Positions 16,999 to 26,606 of a stretch of 64,000 nucleotides of DNA are shown one piece after another (position 1 is the stretch's first letter; each line of letters starts with the position of its first letter). The position numbers and the translations under genes are program-made. The notes under the pieces were generated by a model. It did not search any database, was not told the DNA's origin, and saw nothing but the letters and a program-made list of their open reading frames with translations. The DNA comes from an uncultured Saprospiraceae bacterium (lineage in GTDB: Bacteria; Bacteroidota; Bacteroidia; Chitinophagales; Saprospiraceae), in the NCBI GenBank assembly GCA_937959275.1, contig CALGLU010000035.1, positions 1 to 64,000 of the forward strand. The letters are read 5' to 3'.

Positions 16999-19900
16999 TT
17001 GAGATATAGAATATATATTAATTGTCTTCTGATTTTTTTTGGAATTGGTCTACACGGGCAATCTAATAGTTTAGATGATTATGACTATCAATTCATTACT
17101 CAGGAGGATAATAGTTATATCAACAGTAAAGAAAATCTCTTTGTTGATAGTACGGGGATGTTATGGTTAGCCACTCCATCAAGCCTACTTTTATATGATG
17201 GAAAATCAATCATAAACTATTCAAAAGAGGCTGCGATTTACCGCGTAGATATTTCAAATTTTCAGCTATTTGATAGAACAGCAGAAGGTAATTTTATTAT
17301 CGTCAGTTCTGACAATCAATTTTATATTTTCAATCCGTACACGAAAGAAATTATCAATCAGGCTTCTCCAGACATAGCCTATTCAGAGCTTTTAGAGAAT
17401 ACCTTATCTAGTGATCAAACTGGTTCCATTTTTAATCAAAACCAAGTTGTACCTGATGATGAAAACGGCTACTATGCCCTTCTCAAAGGAAAGGATAAAT
17501 TGTTTTATATTTTTCATTCATCAAATGGGTCTAAGCTCGTCTTTAAAAAATCCTTTTCGTTAAAAGGCATTCCCAATTTGGTATTTCTCGAAGATGAATT
17601 ATTCCTTACAGATGTCGATTCTGTTTTACAATTAGATACTGATCTCAATATTATCAAGCGACATTCTTTATCGTTTTCTCGCTCTCAGACACCATTTATC
17701 TTCAAAGATGATGAGCGCAATATTTGGGCATATGAGAATTGCACGAGTAATCAATGTCAATTATATAAATATCACAAAAAGACTAAATCTTTTCTTCCGT
17801 ATATACTACCTAAATCTTTAGCATTAAAGGGTATACATAAGATTCGAAAAGACAATGGTATTTTTTGGTTTTTTGGCGTTGGTAAATTAATTCAATTCGA
17901 TCCGGATCAAAATATATTCGTTGACATCTTTTCAAATATTTCTAAGTCCTTTGAGTCTTTGGAGTCTCCTCCGCTGATCAGTCATTATACATCCATCATG
18001 TCAGATCATAATAATATGATCTGGTTGACTTCAGGATATGGTTTAGTGCAGTTAATCCCTAAGCAAGATGCTTATACGCTATTACTTAAAAGTGATCCTT
18101 TGTTTTGCAATGGCTTTTGCAGCATGCGTGGAATTGCCGCTGATAAAGAAGGTAACATATGGTTAGCCTCATACTCTGGCCTTATCAGATATTCGTCAGA
18201 TGGAGTCTTATCAAAACTTGATGAACTGGATAAATATCTCTTAGACGGTATTTACTCTTTATCGATACAAGATCCCTACCTATTGGTCAACGATTTGTTG
18301 TACAATATGAAAACAGCTGAAGTAACAGAGCTCATTCTGAATAAACAAAATCGTCATGTTACAAATACTATTGGAGCAAATAATGATTTTTGGATTTCAA
18401 CATGCTATGCGGATGGCAATCAAATTGGATTATACAATTATAATTTAAGCACTTCGGAATTAACTACAATTGACATCCCCAAGACCATACTTCAATCTGG
18501 CCAGATAACTGATTTAGAAATTAGTAAAGACAAGAAAAGCTTATGGATGACAACAGCTTTAAGTGGTTCTCTTGAATTTAATATTGAAACTAAGCAATTC
18601 AAATCAATTACACCATCGCAATATTGGGCTACAGATAACATTAGACATTTTTGTATTTATGAAACAAATGAAAATCAATTATTCATTGGGACGTCTCGAT
18701 CCATTTTAGAAGTTGATCTTTCTTCAGGACTAGTGAAGGAGCATAGAAAATTAGACGACTTGGAAGAATCGAATATAAATCGAAATATATTTTCCATTTT
18801 ACCAGAGACAGATAGCGTCTTGTGGTTAGGCTCTGACAAGGGTATTTTAAACTTTAATACACAGACTAAACGATTCAGTAGCTTCTCTGAATTTGGAAAA
18901 TTGGGGACTGAAGAATTTAATAGAGAGTCTTCATACAAAAGCGATAAAGGCGAATTATTTTTTGGGTCTGTAAATGGTGTCTATATTCTTGAAGCTAAGC
19001 ATTTGAAAAAAGACAATAAAATCTATGGTGAAAATATAAACCTCATTTCTACACAATATTATGATGGGAATACAAACCGAATCATCCAAATGCCAACTCA
19101 GCATGAAATAGGTCATAAGATTCGATTGCAACATCATGATAAGATGGTAAGCGTAAGGGTATCCATTCCTGATTTTAGACAACACCTTAAAACATATTAT
19201 AGCTATTCACTAGAAGGATTTCAAGATAGTTGGTCTATTCCTAATGAAGAAAATATCATTCGCTTTACGAATCTAGATCCTGGTGACTACACTCTACGTG
19301 TAAAAGGAGGGCATGATATTAACAATCTGAATTCGAATGTCATGTCAATTGATCTGGAGGTATCAGACGCGTGGTATAATACGATTTGGTTTAAATTACT
19401 GATGGTGGCCTTATTGATAGCGATTCTATTTTTCTTTTTTAGCATCCGATATACACAGCTATTAAAATATCAACAACTACGTTCTGAAATATCAAAAAAT
19501 CTGCATGATGACGTCGGAACAATGTTGACAGGAATTGCTATGCAATCTGAAATGTTGGAAAAAATAGCTGACGATAAAAATAAAGACATCGCCCGTAGTA
19601 TTGCACTACGAAGTCGGGCTGCGATGAGTAGTATGCGAGATACCGTGTGGGCAATCGATTCAAGAAAGGATACAACAATGGATCTGAAAGACAGAATTTT
19701 AGACTATATCCAAGATACCCTCTATCCAAAAGATATTAGCTACTCAATCAAATCCAATATCACAACAAGTCAAATGAAAATTATGCCACATATCCGGCAA
19801 AACATGTACTTAATAGCAAAGGAATCGATTAATAATATTGTCAAACATTCAAATACTGAAAAAGTAGAAATAACCCTTAACGTGGATAAAAAAAGTCTAG

Positions 19901-20058
19901 CACTAATCATCAAGGACTTTGGATCTCTTGCTAACTTAAAGAGTTCGGGACAGGGTATTACAAACATGAAAGGTAGAGCGAAAGCATTAGGAGGCACCTA
20001 TAAATTTGAGTATGATGACGGGTATAAGACAACAGTATTTGTACCACTTAAGCTATAA
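16999..20058 (+). CDS. Sensor histidine kinase with periplasmic beta-propeller
   Basis: 1019 residues. A signal peptide (1-20) precedes a large periplasmic part built of Reg_prop-type propeller repeats (motifs such as DSTGMLWLAT, EGNIWLAS, DNNMIWLTS). A YYY-type immunoglobulin-like domain covers about 715-785 (YYSYSLEGFQDSW to PGDYTLRVKG), followed by one membrane helix (about 798-815). The cytoplasmic part has a HisKA_3 dimerisation domain with phospho-acceptor His836 in LHDDVG and a HATPase domain with an N-box (AKESINNIVKHS) and GQGITNMKGRAKALGG. This architecture resembles polysaccharide sensors. It starts at a TTG, as no upstream ATG exists. Its partner is the regulator 79 bp downstream. 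Confidence 0.93.
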   Translation: MRYRIYINCLLIFFGIGLHGQSNSLDDYDYQFITQEDNSYINSKENLFVDSTGMLWLATPSSLLLYDGKSIINYSKEAAIYRVDISNFQLFDRTAEGNFIIVSSDNQFYIFNPYTKEIINQASPDIAYSELLENTLSSDQTGSIFNQNQVVPDDENGYYALLKGKDKLFYIFHSSNGSKLVFKKSFSLKGIPNLVFLEDELFLTDVDSVLQLDTDLNIIKRHSLSFSRSQTPFIFKDDERNIWAYENCTSNQCQLYKYHKKTKSFLPYILPKSLALKGIHKIRKDNGIFWFFGVGKLIQFDPDQNIFVDIFSNISKSFESLESPPLISHYTSIMSDHNNMIWLTSGYGLVQLIPKQDAYTLLLKSDPLFCNGFCSMRGIAADKEGNIWLASYSGLIRYSSDGVLSKLDELDKYLLDGIYSLSIQDPYLLVNDLLYNMKTAEVTELILNKQNRHVTNTIGANNDFWISTCYADGNQIGLYNYNLSTSELTTIDIPKTILQSGQITDLEISKDKKSLWMTTALSGSLEFNIETKQFKSITPSQYWATDNIRHFCIYETNENQLFIGTSRSILEVDLSSGLVKEHRKLDDLEESNINRNIFSILPETDSVLWLGSDKGILNFNTQTKRFSSFSEFGKLGTEEFNRESSYKSDKGELFFGSVNGVYILEAKHLKKDNKIYGENINLISTQYYDGNTNRIIQMPTQHEIGHKIRLQHHDKMVSVRVSIPDFRQHLKTYYSYSLEGFQDSWSIPNEENIIRFTNLDPGDYTLRVKGGHDINNLNSNVMSIDLEVSDAWYNTIWFKLLMVALLIAILFFFFSIRYTQLLKYQQLRSEISKNLHDDVGTMLTGIAMQSEMLEKIADDKNKDIARSIALRSRAAMSSMRDTVWAIDSRKDTTMDLKDRILDYIQDTLYPKDISYSIKSNITTSQMKIMPHIRQNMYLIAKESINNIVKHSNTEKVEITLNVDKKSLALIIKDFGSLANLKSSGQGITNMKGRAKALGGTYKFEYDDGYKTTVFVPLKL

Positions 20059-20078
20059 TATTCATATTAGTAAAAAAC

Positions 20079-20110
20079 ATAATTTGTCACATAAATATGT
20101 GACAAATTAT
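20079..20110. promoter_or_regulatory. 32-bp palindrome between kinase and regulator genes
   Basis: Arms of 15 bp (20079-20093 and 20096-20110) around AA are perfectly complementary, with core TGTCACATAAATATGTGACA shared with 16864-16883. A -7-like TATCTTTA lies about 15 bp downstream, so the site would cover the -33 region of a regulator promoter. There is no T-run, so it is not a terminator. Confidence 0.6.
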
Positions 20111-20137
20111 AATTAAACAATATACTATCTTTAAACA

Positions 20138-20764
20138 GTGATAAGACTAACAATAATCGAAGACGACTCATACATTAGAAGAAATTTATTAATGTATGTA
20201 GATTTTCAAAAAGACATGGAAATCGTTTCAGACCATGATTCTGTTGAAAGTTTTTTAAGCATGATAGACTCAGAATCAAATTTTCCTGAAGTCTTAATTT
20301 TAGATATTGGATTACCTGGACTGTCCGGTTTAGAAGGGATTGTACCTATCAAAGCAAGATTGCCTAATCTGGATATTGTCATGCTAACGACCTACGAAGA
20401 AGAAGAAAAGATCATTCGTGCATTGCGATCAGGAGCCTGTTCCTACTTATCAAAAAAGACCCCACTTGATCAAATCATGGATACCATTCGGATCGTTAAA
20501 AATGGCGGATCTTATATGTCTCCAAGCATTGCTCGAAAGCTCTCAGAATATCTACTACATGGAAAAAAACCAAGTACACAAAAACTATCAGGACAACAAG
20601 AAAGAGTCATGAAAGGCTTAGTCAATGGTATGAGCTATAAAGAATTGGCCAAGGATCTAGACGTTTCTATCGATACCGTCAGAACCCATATCAAACGTAT
20701 CTACTCTATCCTGCATGTCAACAGTAAATCTCAAGCTGTTTCGAAGTATTTAAAAGGCTCATAA
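20138..20764 (+). CDS. NarL/LuxR-type response regulator
   Basis: 208 residues. The receiver domain (1-120) has acidic residues ED at 8-9, phospho-acceptor Asp56 in ILDIGLPG, and Lys in YLSKK. A LuxR-type helix-turn-helix (about 145-205, LSGQQERVMKGL to VRTHIKRIYSIL) binds DNA. It is the cognate regulator of the upstream kinase. GTG start at 20138, with an in-frame TAA two codons earlier. The shared palindrome before both genes suggests that it, or another regulator, controls both. Confidence 0.93.
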   Translation: MIRLTIIEDDSYIRRNLLMYVDFQKDMEIVSDHDSVESFLSMIDSESNFPEVLILDIGLPGLSGLEGIVPIKARLPNLDIVMLTTYEEEEKIIRALRSGACSYLSKKTPLDQIMDTIRIVKNGGSYMSPSIARKLSEYLLHGKKPSTQKLSGQQERVMKGLVNGMSYKELAKDLDVSIDTVRTHIKRIYSILHVNSKSQAVSKYLKGS

Positions 20765-20809
20765 GGCTACTGAGAAGAAAGAACTCCCACTACACTTAAC
20801 TCTTTTATG

Positions 20810-20994
20810 ATCAGAGACTTGTATTCAATAAATTGGATTTCCTTATAATCAAATTTGCTGCCACGCGCCTTAAATTCCTAAAGGATATCCGCGCTGCTGT
20901 CCATTTAGGGAACATAGGGCTAACCTGGCATATTGAAATTTAATGTCTTTTGTGCAATTTGGTTATACACACATCAGAGACTTGTATTCAATAA
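20810..20994 (+). repeat. Dispersed repeat copy A with flanking 22-bp direct repeats
   Basis: A 22-bp direct repeat beginning ATCAGAGACTTGTATTC occurs at 20810-20831 and 20973-20994. Between them, 20861-20972 is a copy of an intergenic repeat that begins CCACGCGCCTTA, continues through TCCTAAAGGAT and GCGCTGCTGTCC, and ends ATACACAC. Related copies are at 51009-51119 and near 54640-54715. Noncoding. Confidence 0.65.
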
Positions 20995-21067
20995 TCCAAT
21001 TGTAATCCGTATTATTAGAATAAGATCAATCAAGGACTTATCTTAATGACTGCTAAAACAATGTTGC

Positions 21068-22690
21068 ATGATCGTAAGAATCAGTTCTATAATCCTTTTT
21101 TCTCTACTCCTGAATAGCTGTACACAACAAAGTACTACTCGTCCAAAAGACGTAACGCCTTTAGTAAAGGCCCCATTTGAAAAACTGGACACTATAGCCA
21201 CCAATGATTGGTGGAATAGAAAACCAAATCCAATCATCGATGTCAATGTTGCTAGAGAAGACGTCATCGCCTTCGGTATTTACACTGTTTCAGATCGTGT
21301 ACTCAAACTCTCTGCACAGCTGTTTCCACTCTACCCCGATGAATCTCGAGAGGTAAGATTACAAATTATGAAAGATGGTAAATGGAACACCGTACAAAGC
21401 CAGCGCATCAATGATATCGGCTGGTCTGCTTTATTTCGAGTTGAAAACTGGGATGACACCAAAGATGTCACCTACAAGTTAACCCATGGTGATAAAGCAA
21501 GCTATGAAGGAATGATTCGTAAAAACCCAATCGACAAAACTGAAATAAAACTAGCCGCCTTATCCTGCAATAGCAATAAAGATAGAGGTGACCGAAAGAA
21601 TTACATTCGCAATATCAATCATCAAAATCCAGACCTTGTCTTCTTTGCTGGTGACCAATCCTATGATCACAAAGAACACACTGCCGCTTGGTTAAAATGG
21701 GGAATGCAATTTAGAGATGTGTTTAGAGAAAGACCGTGTATTACGATACCAGATGATCATGATATCGGCCAGGGCAATATATGGGGTGAAAATGGCAAAA
21801 TCGCCTCTTCAATGGCAGGGCCTGATGGTGGCTACTTTTTTCATCACGAATATATAAAGATGGTCGAGCGATGCCAGACGGCTCACCTTCCTGACGCCTT
21901 TGACCCCACACCTGTCGAGCAAGGCATTAAGGTCTACTATACAAATCTGAAAATAGGAGGCGTCGATTTTGCAATCTTAGAAGATCGAAAATTCAAATCA
22001 GGACCAGAAGGTAAAATACCACAACAAGGTCCACGACCAGACCATATCCGCAACCCAGCATATGATCCAACATCTGTGGACGTCGCAGGACTGACATTGC
22101 TAGGCGATCGCCAATTGACATTCCTAAATCAATGGGGCCAAACAAATACAGGAGCCATGAAAGCTGTTTTGTCTCAAACAGGATTTTGTGGAGGAGCGCA
22201 TCTTCACGGAAAAAAGGAAAATAGATTACACGCCGACATGGACTCCAATGGCTGGCCTCAGACTGGTAGAAATAAAGCACTTAGAGCCATCAAAAAAGCG
22301 AATGCTGTACATATCGGAGGCGATCAACATCTAGCCACAGTTATACAACATGGTATAGACCAATATGAAGATGGACCTTTTGCCTTTATCGTTCCAGCTA
22401 TTGTGAATAATTATTACAGTCGATGGTGGTGGCCTGAAGATGAAAAAGCTGGTGCCAACTCTAATGATATACTGCCTTGGACTGGCAGATATCTAGATGG
22501 ATTCAATAATAAGATAACGATGCAAGCGTATGTCAATCCTGAGAGCCCTTCAAGAGGAAGCGGCTATGGTTTAATAAAATTTAATACGAAGACACAAGAT
22601 GTCACCTTTGAATGCTGGCCAAGAGATGCCAACGTGACGCAGGATGGCGCAGAACAATTTACGGGCTGGCCAATCACAATTTCAATTTAA
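21068..22690 (+). CDS. PhoD-like metallophosphatase, lipoprotein
   Basis: 540 residues. Lipobox LLNSC places Cys18 at the mature N-terminus. An N-terminal Ig-like domain (about 40-150) precedes a PhoD/alkaline phosphatase D-like metallophosphoesterase domain with metal ligands in FFAGDQSYDH, IPDDHDIGQGN and HIGGDQH. Such enzymes hydrolyse phosphate mono- or diesters outside the inner membrane. It lies 13 bp before the sulfatase gene, with which it is probably co-transcribed. Distinction between phosphatase and phosphodiesterase is not possible from sequence. Confidence 0.85.
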   Translation: MIVRISSIILFSLLLNSCTQQSTTRPKDVTPLVKAPFEKLDTIATNDWWNRKPNPIIDVNVAREDVIAFGIYTVSDRVLKLSAQLFPLYPDESREVRLQIMKDGKWNTVQSQRINDIGWSALFRVENWDDTKDVTYKLTHGDKASYEGMIRKNPIDKTEIKLAALSCNSNKDRGDRKNYIRNINHQNPDLVFFAGDQSYDHKEHTAAWLKWGMQFRDVFRERPCITIPDDHDIGQGNIWGENGKIASSMAGPDGGYFFHHEYIKMVERCQTAHLPDAFDPTPVEQGIKVYYTNLKIGGVDFAILEDRKFKSGPEGKIPQQGPRPDHIRNPAYDPTSVDVAGLTLLGDRQLTFLNQWGQTNTGAMKAVLSQTGFCGGAHLHGKKENRLHADMDSNGWPQTGRNKALRAIKKANAVHIGGDQHLATVIQHGIDQYEDGPFAFIVPAIVNNYYSRWWWPEDEKAGANSNDILPWTGRYLDGFNNKITMQAYVNPESPSRGSGYGLIKFNTKTQDVTFECWPRDANVTQDGAEQFTGWPITISI

Positions 22691-22703
22691 CAAACTGCAA
22701 ACT

Positions 22704-24272
22704 ATGACCACTTTAAAATTGAACTCTTTGGTTCTAATGATTCTATCCTTGGCGATGATGCTATCCTGCCAAATGGGTGAGACTACCAGTACAGAAAGTA
22801 CGAAGAGCGAAAATGACAAACCCAATATTATCATTATTTATGCTGACGACTTGGGCTATGGAGATGTCGGAGCCTATGGGTCTACAGAACTAAAAACACC
22901 GCACATGGACGCGCTAGCTAAGGGTGGTGTGCGGTTAACGAATGGCTATGCTTCCTCTGCAACCTGCTCGCCAAGTCGCTACGCCTTATTAACTGGAAGC
23001 TACCCGTGGAGAAATAAACGAGCCAAGATCCTACCAGGGACAGCTCCGCTGCTCATCTCAACCACACAACAGACGATCCCTAAAATGCTGAAAGCGCAAG
23101 GCTACCATACCGGTATTGTTGGGAAATGGCACTTGGGCTTAGGTTCAGGAAATGTCAATTGGAACGAACACATCGCACCCGGACCGAATGAAGTTGGCTT
23201 TGATCATGCTTACATTATGGCGGCAACACAAGATCGAGTACCGACGGTTTATATTGAAAACGGCTATGTGAGCCAGCTCGACAAAAGCGATCCTATTGAG
23301 ATTGATTATGCTAAAAATTTTGAGGGTGAGCCGACTGGCAAAGACAATCCAGAATTATTGAAATTAAAATGGCATCATGGCCATAACAGCAGCATCGTCA
23401 ACGGTATCCCTCGAATTGGCTTTATGAAGGGTGGTGAATCAGCCAAGTGGGTTGATGAAAATATGGCAGATACATTTTTAGTCCGTGCACAACACTACGT
23501 TAAGGCACATAAGGACCAGCCCTTCTTTTTATATTATGCCTTGCAGCAGCCGCATGTACCAAGGACTCCTCATGAGCGATTCATTGGATCTTCAGGAATG
23601 GGTCCGCGCGGTGATGTGATTGTGGAGGCTGACTGGTGCATAGGAGAATTTATGAAGACACTGAAAGAGGAAGGCTTGCTGGAGAATACAATCGTGATTC
23701 TGTCGAGTGACAATGGACCTGTTTTAAATGACGGCTATTATGATGATGCTGTTGAAAAGCTGGGATCGCATACGCCGTCTGGAGGATTGCGGGGTGGCAA
23801 ATACAGTCTTTTTGAAGCAGGGACACGAGTGCCGTTTATTGTGAGTTGGCCTGGTGTCATTAAGCCATCTATATCCGATGCATTGGTGTCTCAGATCGAT
23901 ATCTTTTCTTCCTTGGCCACATTGGTTGGGAGTGAACTGAGGGGTCAGGATAGTCAAGATTTATTAGATGTATTCATGGGCAAGAGCCAGACAGGCAGAG
24001 ATGATTTGGTCTTAGAAGCCACGACGAGGACTGCCTTGAGAAAAGGATCTTGGGTCATGATTCCGCCTTATAAAGGGCCTGCAAAAAACGACAGAGTAAA
24101 TATTGAGTTGGGTAATGATCCAGATTATCAATTATACAATCTGGCAACGGACCTGGCTCAACAAGAAAATCTGGCCACATCACACGCAGACAAATTAGAT
24201 GAAATGAAAGCGCTTTATGCTGAGATTAAAGGGAGTAATATAGCAGAGAATGAGCAATTGGAGTTGAAGTGA
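22704..24272 (+). CDS. Type I sulfatase, lipoprotein
   Basis: 522 residues from the ATG at 22704, which gives a proper lipoprotein signal (MMLSC, Cys22); a further in-frame start upstream would bury it. The formylglycine motif CSPSR has its modified Cys at residue 88, followed by ALLTG. The metal residues YADDLGYGD near 46-54 and SSDNGP near 335 are intact. Family members remove sulfate esters from polysaccharides or glycans. It requires a maturation enzyme not encoded in this window. Downstream lies a MITE-like foldback. Confidence 0.9.
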   Translation: MTTLKLNSLVLMILSLAMMLSCQMGETTSTESTKSENDKPNIIIIYADDLGYGDVGAYGSTELKTPHMDALAKGGVRLTNGYASSATCSPSRYALLTGSYPWRNKRAKILPGTAPLLISTTQQTIPKMLKAQGYHTGIVGKWHLGLGSGNVNWNEHIAPGPNEVGFDHAYIMAATQDRVPTVYIENGYVSQLDKSDPIEIDYAKNFEGEPTGKDNPELLKLKWHHGHNSSIVNGIPRIGFMKGGESAKWVDENMADTFLVRAQHYVKAHKDQPFFLYYALQQPHVPRTPHERFIGSSGMGPRGDVIVEADWCIGEFMKTLKEEGLLENTIVILSSDNGPVLNDGYYDDAVEKLGSHTPSGGLRGGKYSLFEAGTRVPFIVSWPGVIKPSISDALVSQIDIFSSLATLVGSELRGQDSQDLLDVFMGKSQTGRDDLVLEATTRTALRKGSWVMIPPYKGPAKNDRVNIELGNDPDYQLYNLATDLAQQENLATSHADKLDEMKALYAEIKGSNIAENEQLELK

Positions 24273-24328
24273 TATCCGTACAACAATCGTTTTCATAAAT
24301 GCCTGGATCTATTTAACCAAGTTAGTGA

Positions 24329-24495
24329 CTAGTGCTTTGTCAACGTTTAAATGACGAGTTGAGTTTGAGTGAAAATTGAATCTGATCGAGGCAAAAAACG
24401 TAGGCATAGCCGTAGCTATGGCGAGTATCTTTAACGAAGTTCAGGCTCAAATTTCGCCAAAGGCAGACGTCAATTTGATCTTGACAAAGCACTAG
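24329..24495. mobile_element. MITE-like foldback element with CTAG flanks
   Basis: Perfect 16-bp inverted ends ACTAGTGCTTTGTCAA (24328-24343) and TTGACAAAGCACTAGT (24481-24496) extend inward as an imperfect dyad to a central hairpin CATAGC..GCTATG near 24412-24430. The whole 167 bp can fold on itself. If CTAG is the duplicated target, the ends are TGCTTTGTCAA, in the style of IS5-group elements. No coding capacity. The rest of the 24273-24732 spacer holds nothing recognised. Confidence 0.65.
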
Positions 24496-24732
24496 TGCCC
24501 TGAGTTTTGAACCAACGCAGGATTCGCATCTAATTCTTGTTGCGGGAATTGGAATTAAAACATGGTGAGGCTATGCTAGTGATTTTGACTCCGAACTGAT
24601 GATATATACAATCTGAATTTTAAACATGAATTGATCAGAATAGACTCTCTTATATGTCTTGTACAAGTCACACAATTTAAGTGCCTTATTTGTTTTGAAC
24701 GCTATTGACTTTCTTCTACTGAATAGCAATAT

Positions 24733-26031
24733 TTAGTTACCAGCAGCTACAGCTAGACGGTCAACTTCTTTCCAAACACGCCACAGATTTTTATAACAAA
24801 TCTTTTCTATATCCTCATCGCTGTAGCCACGCTGCAGGAGTACATAAATCAAATTCGGATAGGTCGATACATCTTTAAGACCAGTTGGGAGTGAATCCCC
24901 TACTCCATCATAATCAGAACCAAAGCCCACATGATCGATGCCCGCTAACTCCACAACTAAATCAATATGATCAGCCACTTTTTCGACATCAGAAAACAAG
25001 CTTGGGTTAGCCTTTTGAAAAGCAGCAATGACTTCATCAGCGCCAGGATCGCCATACTTCAATCCCTTCTCTTCCATCAACTTGACGATTTCATCTCGCT
25101 GTGCATTTCGCTGATCAGCTACCTCTCCATCCAAAAATGTTGAACCAAAATTGATCATTATCACACCTCCATTTTCACCTAGTCTTGTAATCATCGCATC
25201 ATCCATATTACGCTCAAAGCCTGGCACAAATTTTCGTGCTGAAGAGTGAGAAGCGATGACCGGCACATCCGTTAAGTCCATGACATCATAAAAGGTATTA
25301 TCAGACACATGAGAAATGTCAACCATGATACCAACACGATTCATTTCTGCGACTACCAGTTTTCCATACTCACTAAGACCACCATAAGTACCTGTTGTAT
25401 CATACGATGAATCACATATCAGATTGTCTTTTGAATGCGTGAGCGTGATATAACTAATACCGCGGTCATTAAAATAGCTAACATTCGATATATCGTCTTC
25501 AAGACCTGATCCATTTTCCATGCCCATTGGCAGTGCTATCTTTCCCATTTTAAATAATCGATCAACATCCGCTGCTGTATGCGCTACACCAAATTTATCT
25601 GGATGCGCTGAAGCAATTCCCTCAACCATTGTGATTAATGAATCTGCTAATGCCTTAGACTGTCCTGGCACTTGCTGCAGTCCAGCTGGTAAATAAATAG
25701 ACATAAACGGTGCATCAAGTCCACCCTCTTTGGCACGCACATAGTCAAAATCACCTTCGTCTGTTTGGATAGGTATCCCTAAAAATTCCTTTTCCAATCT
25801 GAAGTTTTTAATCTTTAATCTGTACGGCAAATCTACATGCCCATCTGTAATAATATAGGTTTGAGCTAGAGCGTCTGCATGACTTCTCAATCGCTCATCC
25901 TCAGTTGGCCCTGCAGGTATTGCGGTATCAATTTTTGCTATCGGCTCAGAGGCCGTTGTCACAATTTCCTTTGTTTTACATGCGGACAATCCGAATATCA
26001 AGCCAAATAGAAATACTATATATCGATTCAT
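24733..26031 (-). CDS. Membrane dipeptidase (M19), lipoprotein
   Basis: 432 residues of the renal-dipeptidase family, binuclear zinc enzymes that cleave dipeptides, often with a D-residue at the C-side. Lipobox GLSAC gives Cys18. Zinc-site motifs are DGHVDLP, GMENGSG, DISHVSD, ASHSSAR and GSDYDGVG. All expected ligands appear present. It should be anchored outside the inner membrane. Transcribed alone on the minus strand; no consensus promoter was found directly upstream. Confidence 0.92.
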   Translation of the reverse strand: MNRYIVFLFGLIFGLSACKTKEIVTTASEPIAKIDTAIPAGPTEDERLRSHADALAQTYIITDGHVDLPYRLKIKNFRLEKEFLGIPIQTDEGDFDYVRAKEGGLDAPFMSIYLPAGLQQVPGQSKALADSLITMVEGIASAHPDKFGVAHTAADVDRLFKMGKIALPMGMENGSGLEDDISNVSYFNDRGISYITLTHSKDNLICDSSYDTTGTYGGLSEYGKLVVAEMNRVGIMVDISHVSDNTFYDVMDLTDVPVIASHSSARKFVPGFERNMDDAMITRLGENGGVIMINFGSTFLDGEVADQRNAQRDEIVKLMEEKGLKYGDPGADEVIAAFQKANPSLFSDVEKVADHIDLVVELAGIDHVGFGSDYDGVGDSLPTGLKDVSTYPNLIYVLLQRGYSDEDIEKICYKNLWRVWKEVDRLAVAAGN

Positions 26032-26606
26032 AATTATGTCATTTAACCGAAAGCAAGGTACGAACTCTAATCGAAAAAGCTGTAGGTGCTGATCTTTAGA
26101 TGTTATTATCTATTACACTTTAGTGATATGATCTATCCTTATGAAGATCTCACTTTAAACATCGGACGAACTAGAACCGTCAGCGTGAACCTACCTCTCT
26201 AGCAGGCAGATTTTTAAGATGATCAGGATAGACAAGATGTATCAATTTCAATATCAATATCAATATCAATTGCAATGTCAATTAATAACCACAACAGCAC
26301 GGAATTAGCACAACTTTATTCAACACCCAACATCGCCAAAGGCATCACGCCTCAGCTTTTCTGTCTGAACAGGATTTTTAAGATCATCAGAATAGACAGG
26401 ATGATTCAATATCAATGTAAATGTAAATGTCAATATCAATATCAAAGTCCAGTTAACACATCACCAATTGCACATCAACATTCATAGTTTCGAAGTCCAT
26501 TCTCATTTTAGGATTATGCTCACTCAACATTCAAAACTCAACACCCAACATTGCCAAAGGCATACTCACTCAACATTCAACACTCAATACTCAACATTTC
26601 CAAAGG
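26032..26606. repeat. Repeat-rich spacer with ATCAAT microsatellite
   Basis: No gene is supported. It holds ATCAAT/ATATCA-type short tandem repeats (about 26241-26285 and 26407-26450), two copies of a GACAGGAT/TTTTTAAGAT motif (near 26213-26235 and 26366-26400), and three copies of a unit with CAACACCCAACATT ending in CCAAAGG (26320-26343, 26523-26561, 26571-26607). The last one ends at the yifB stop codon. Confidence 0.65.
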
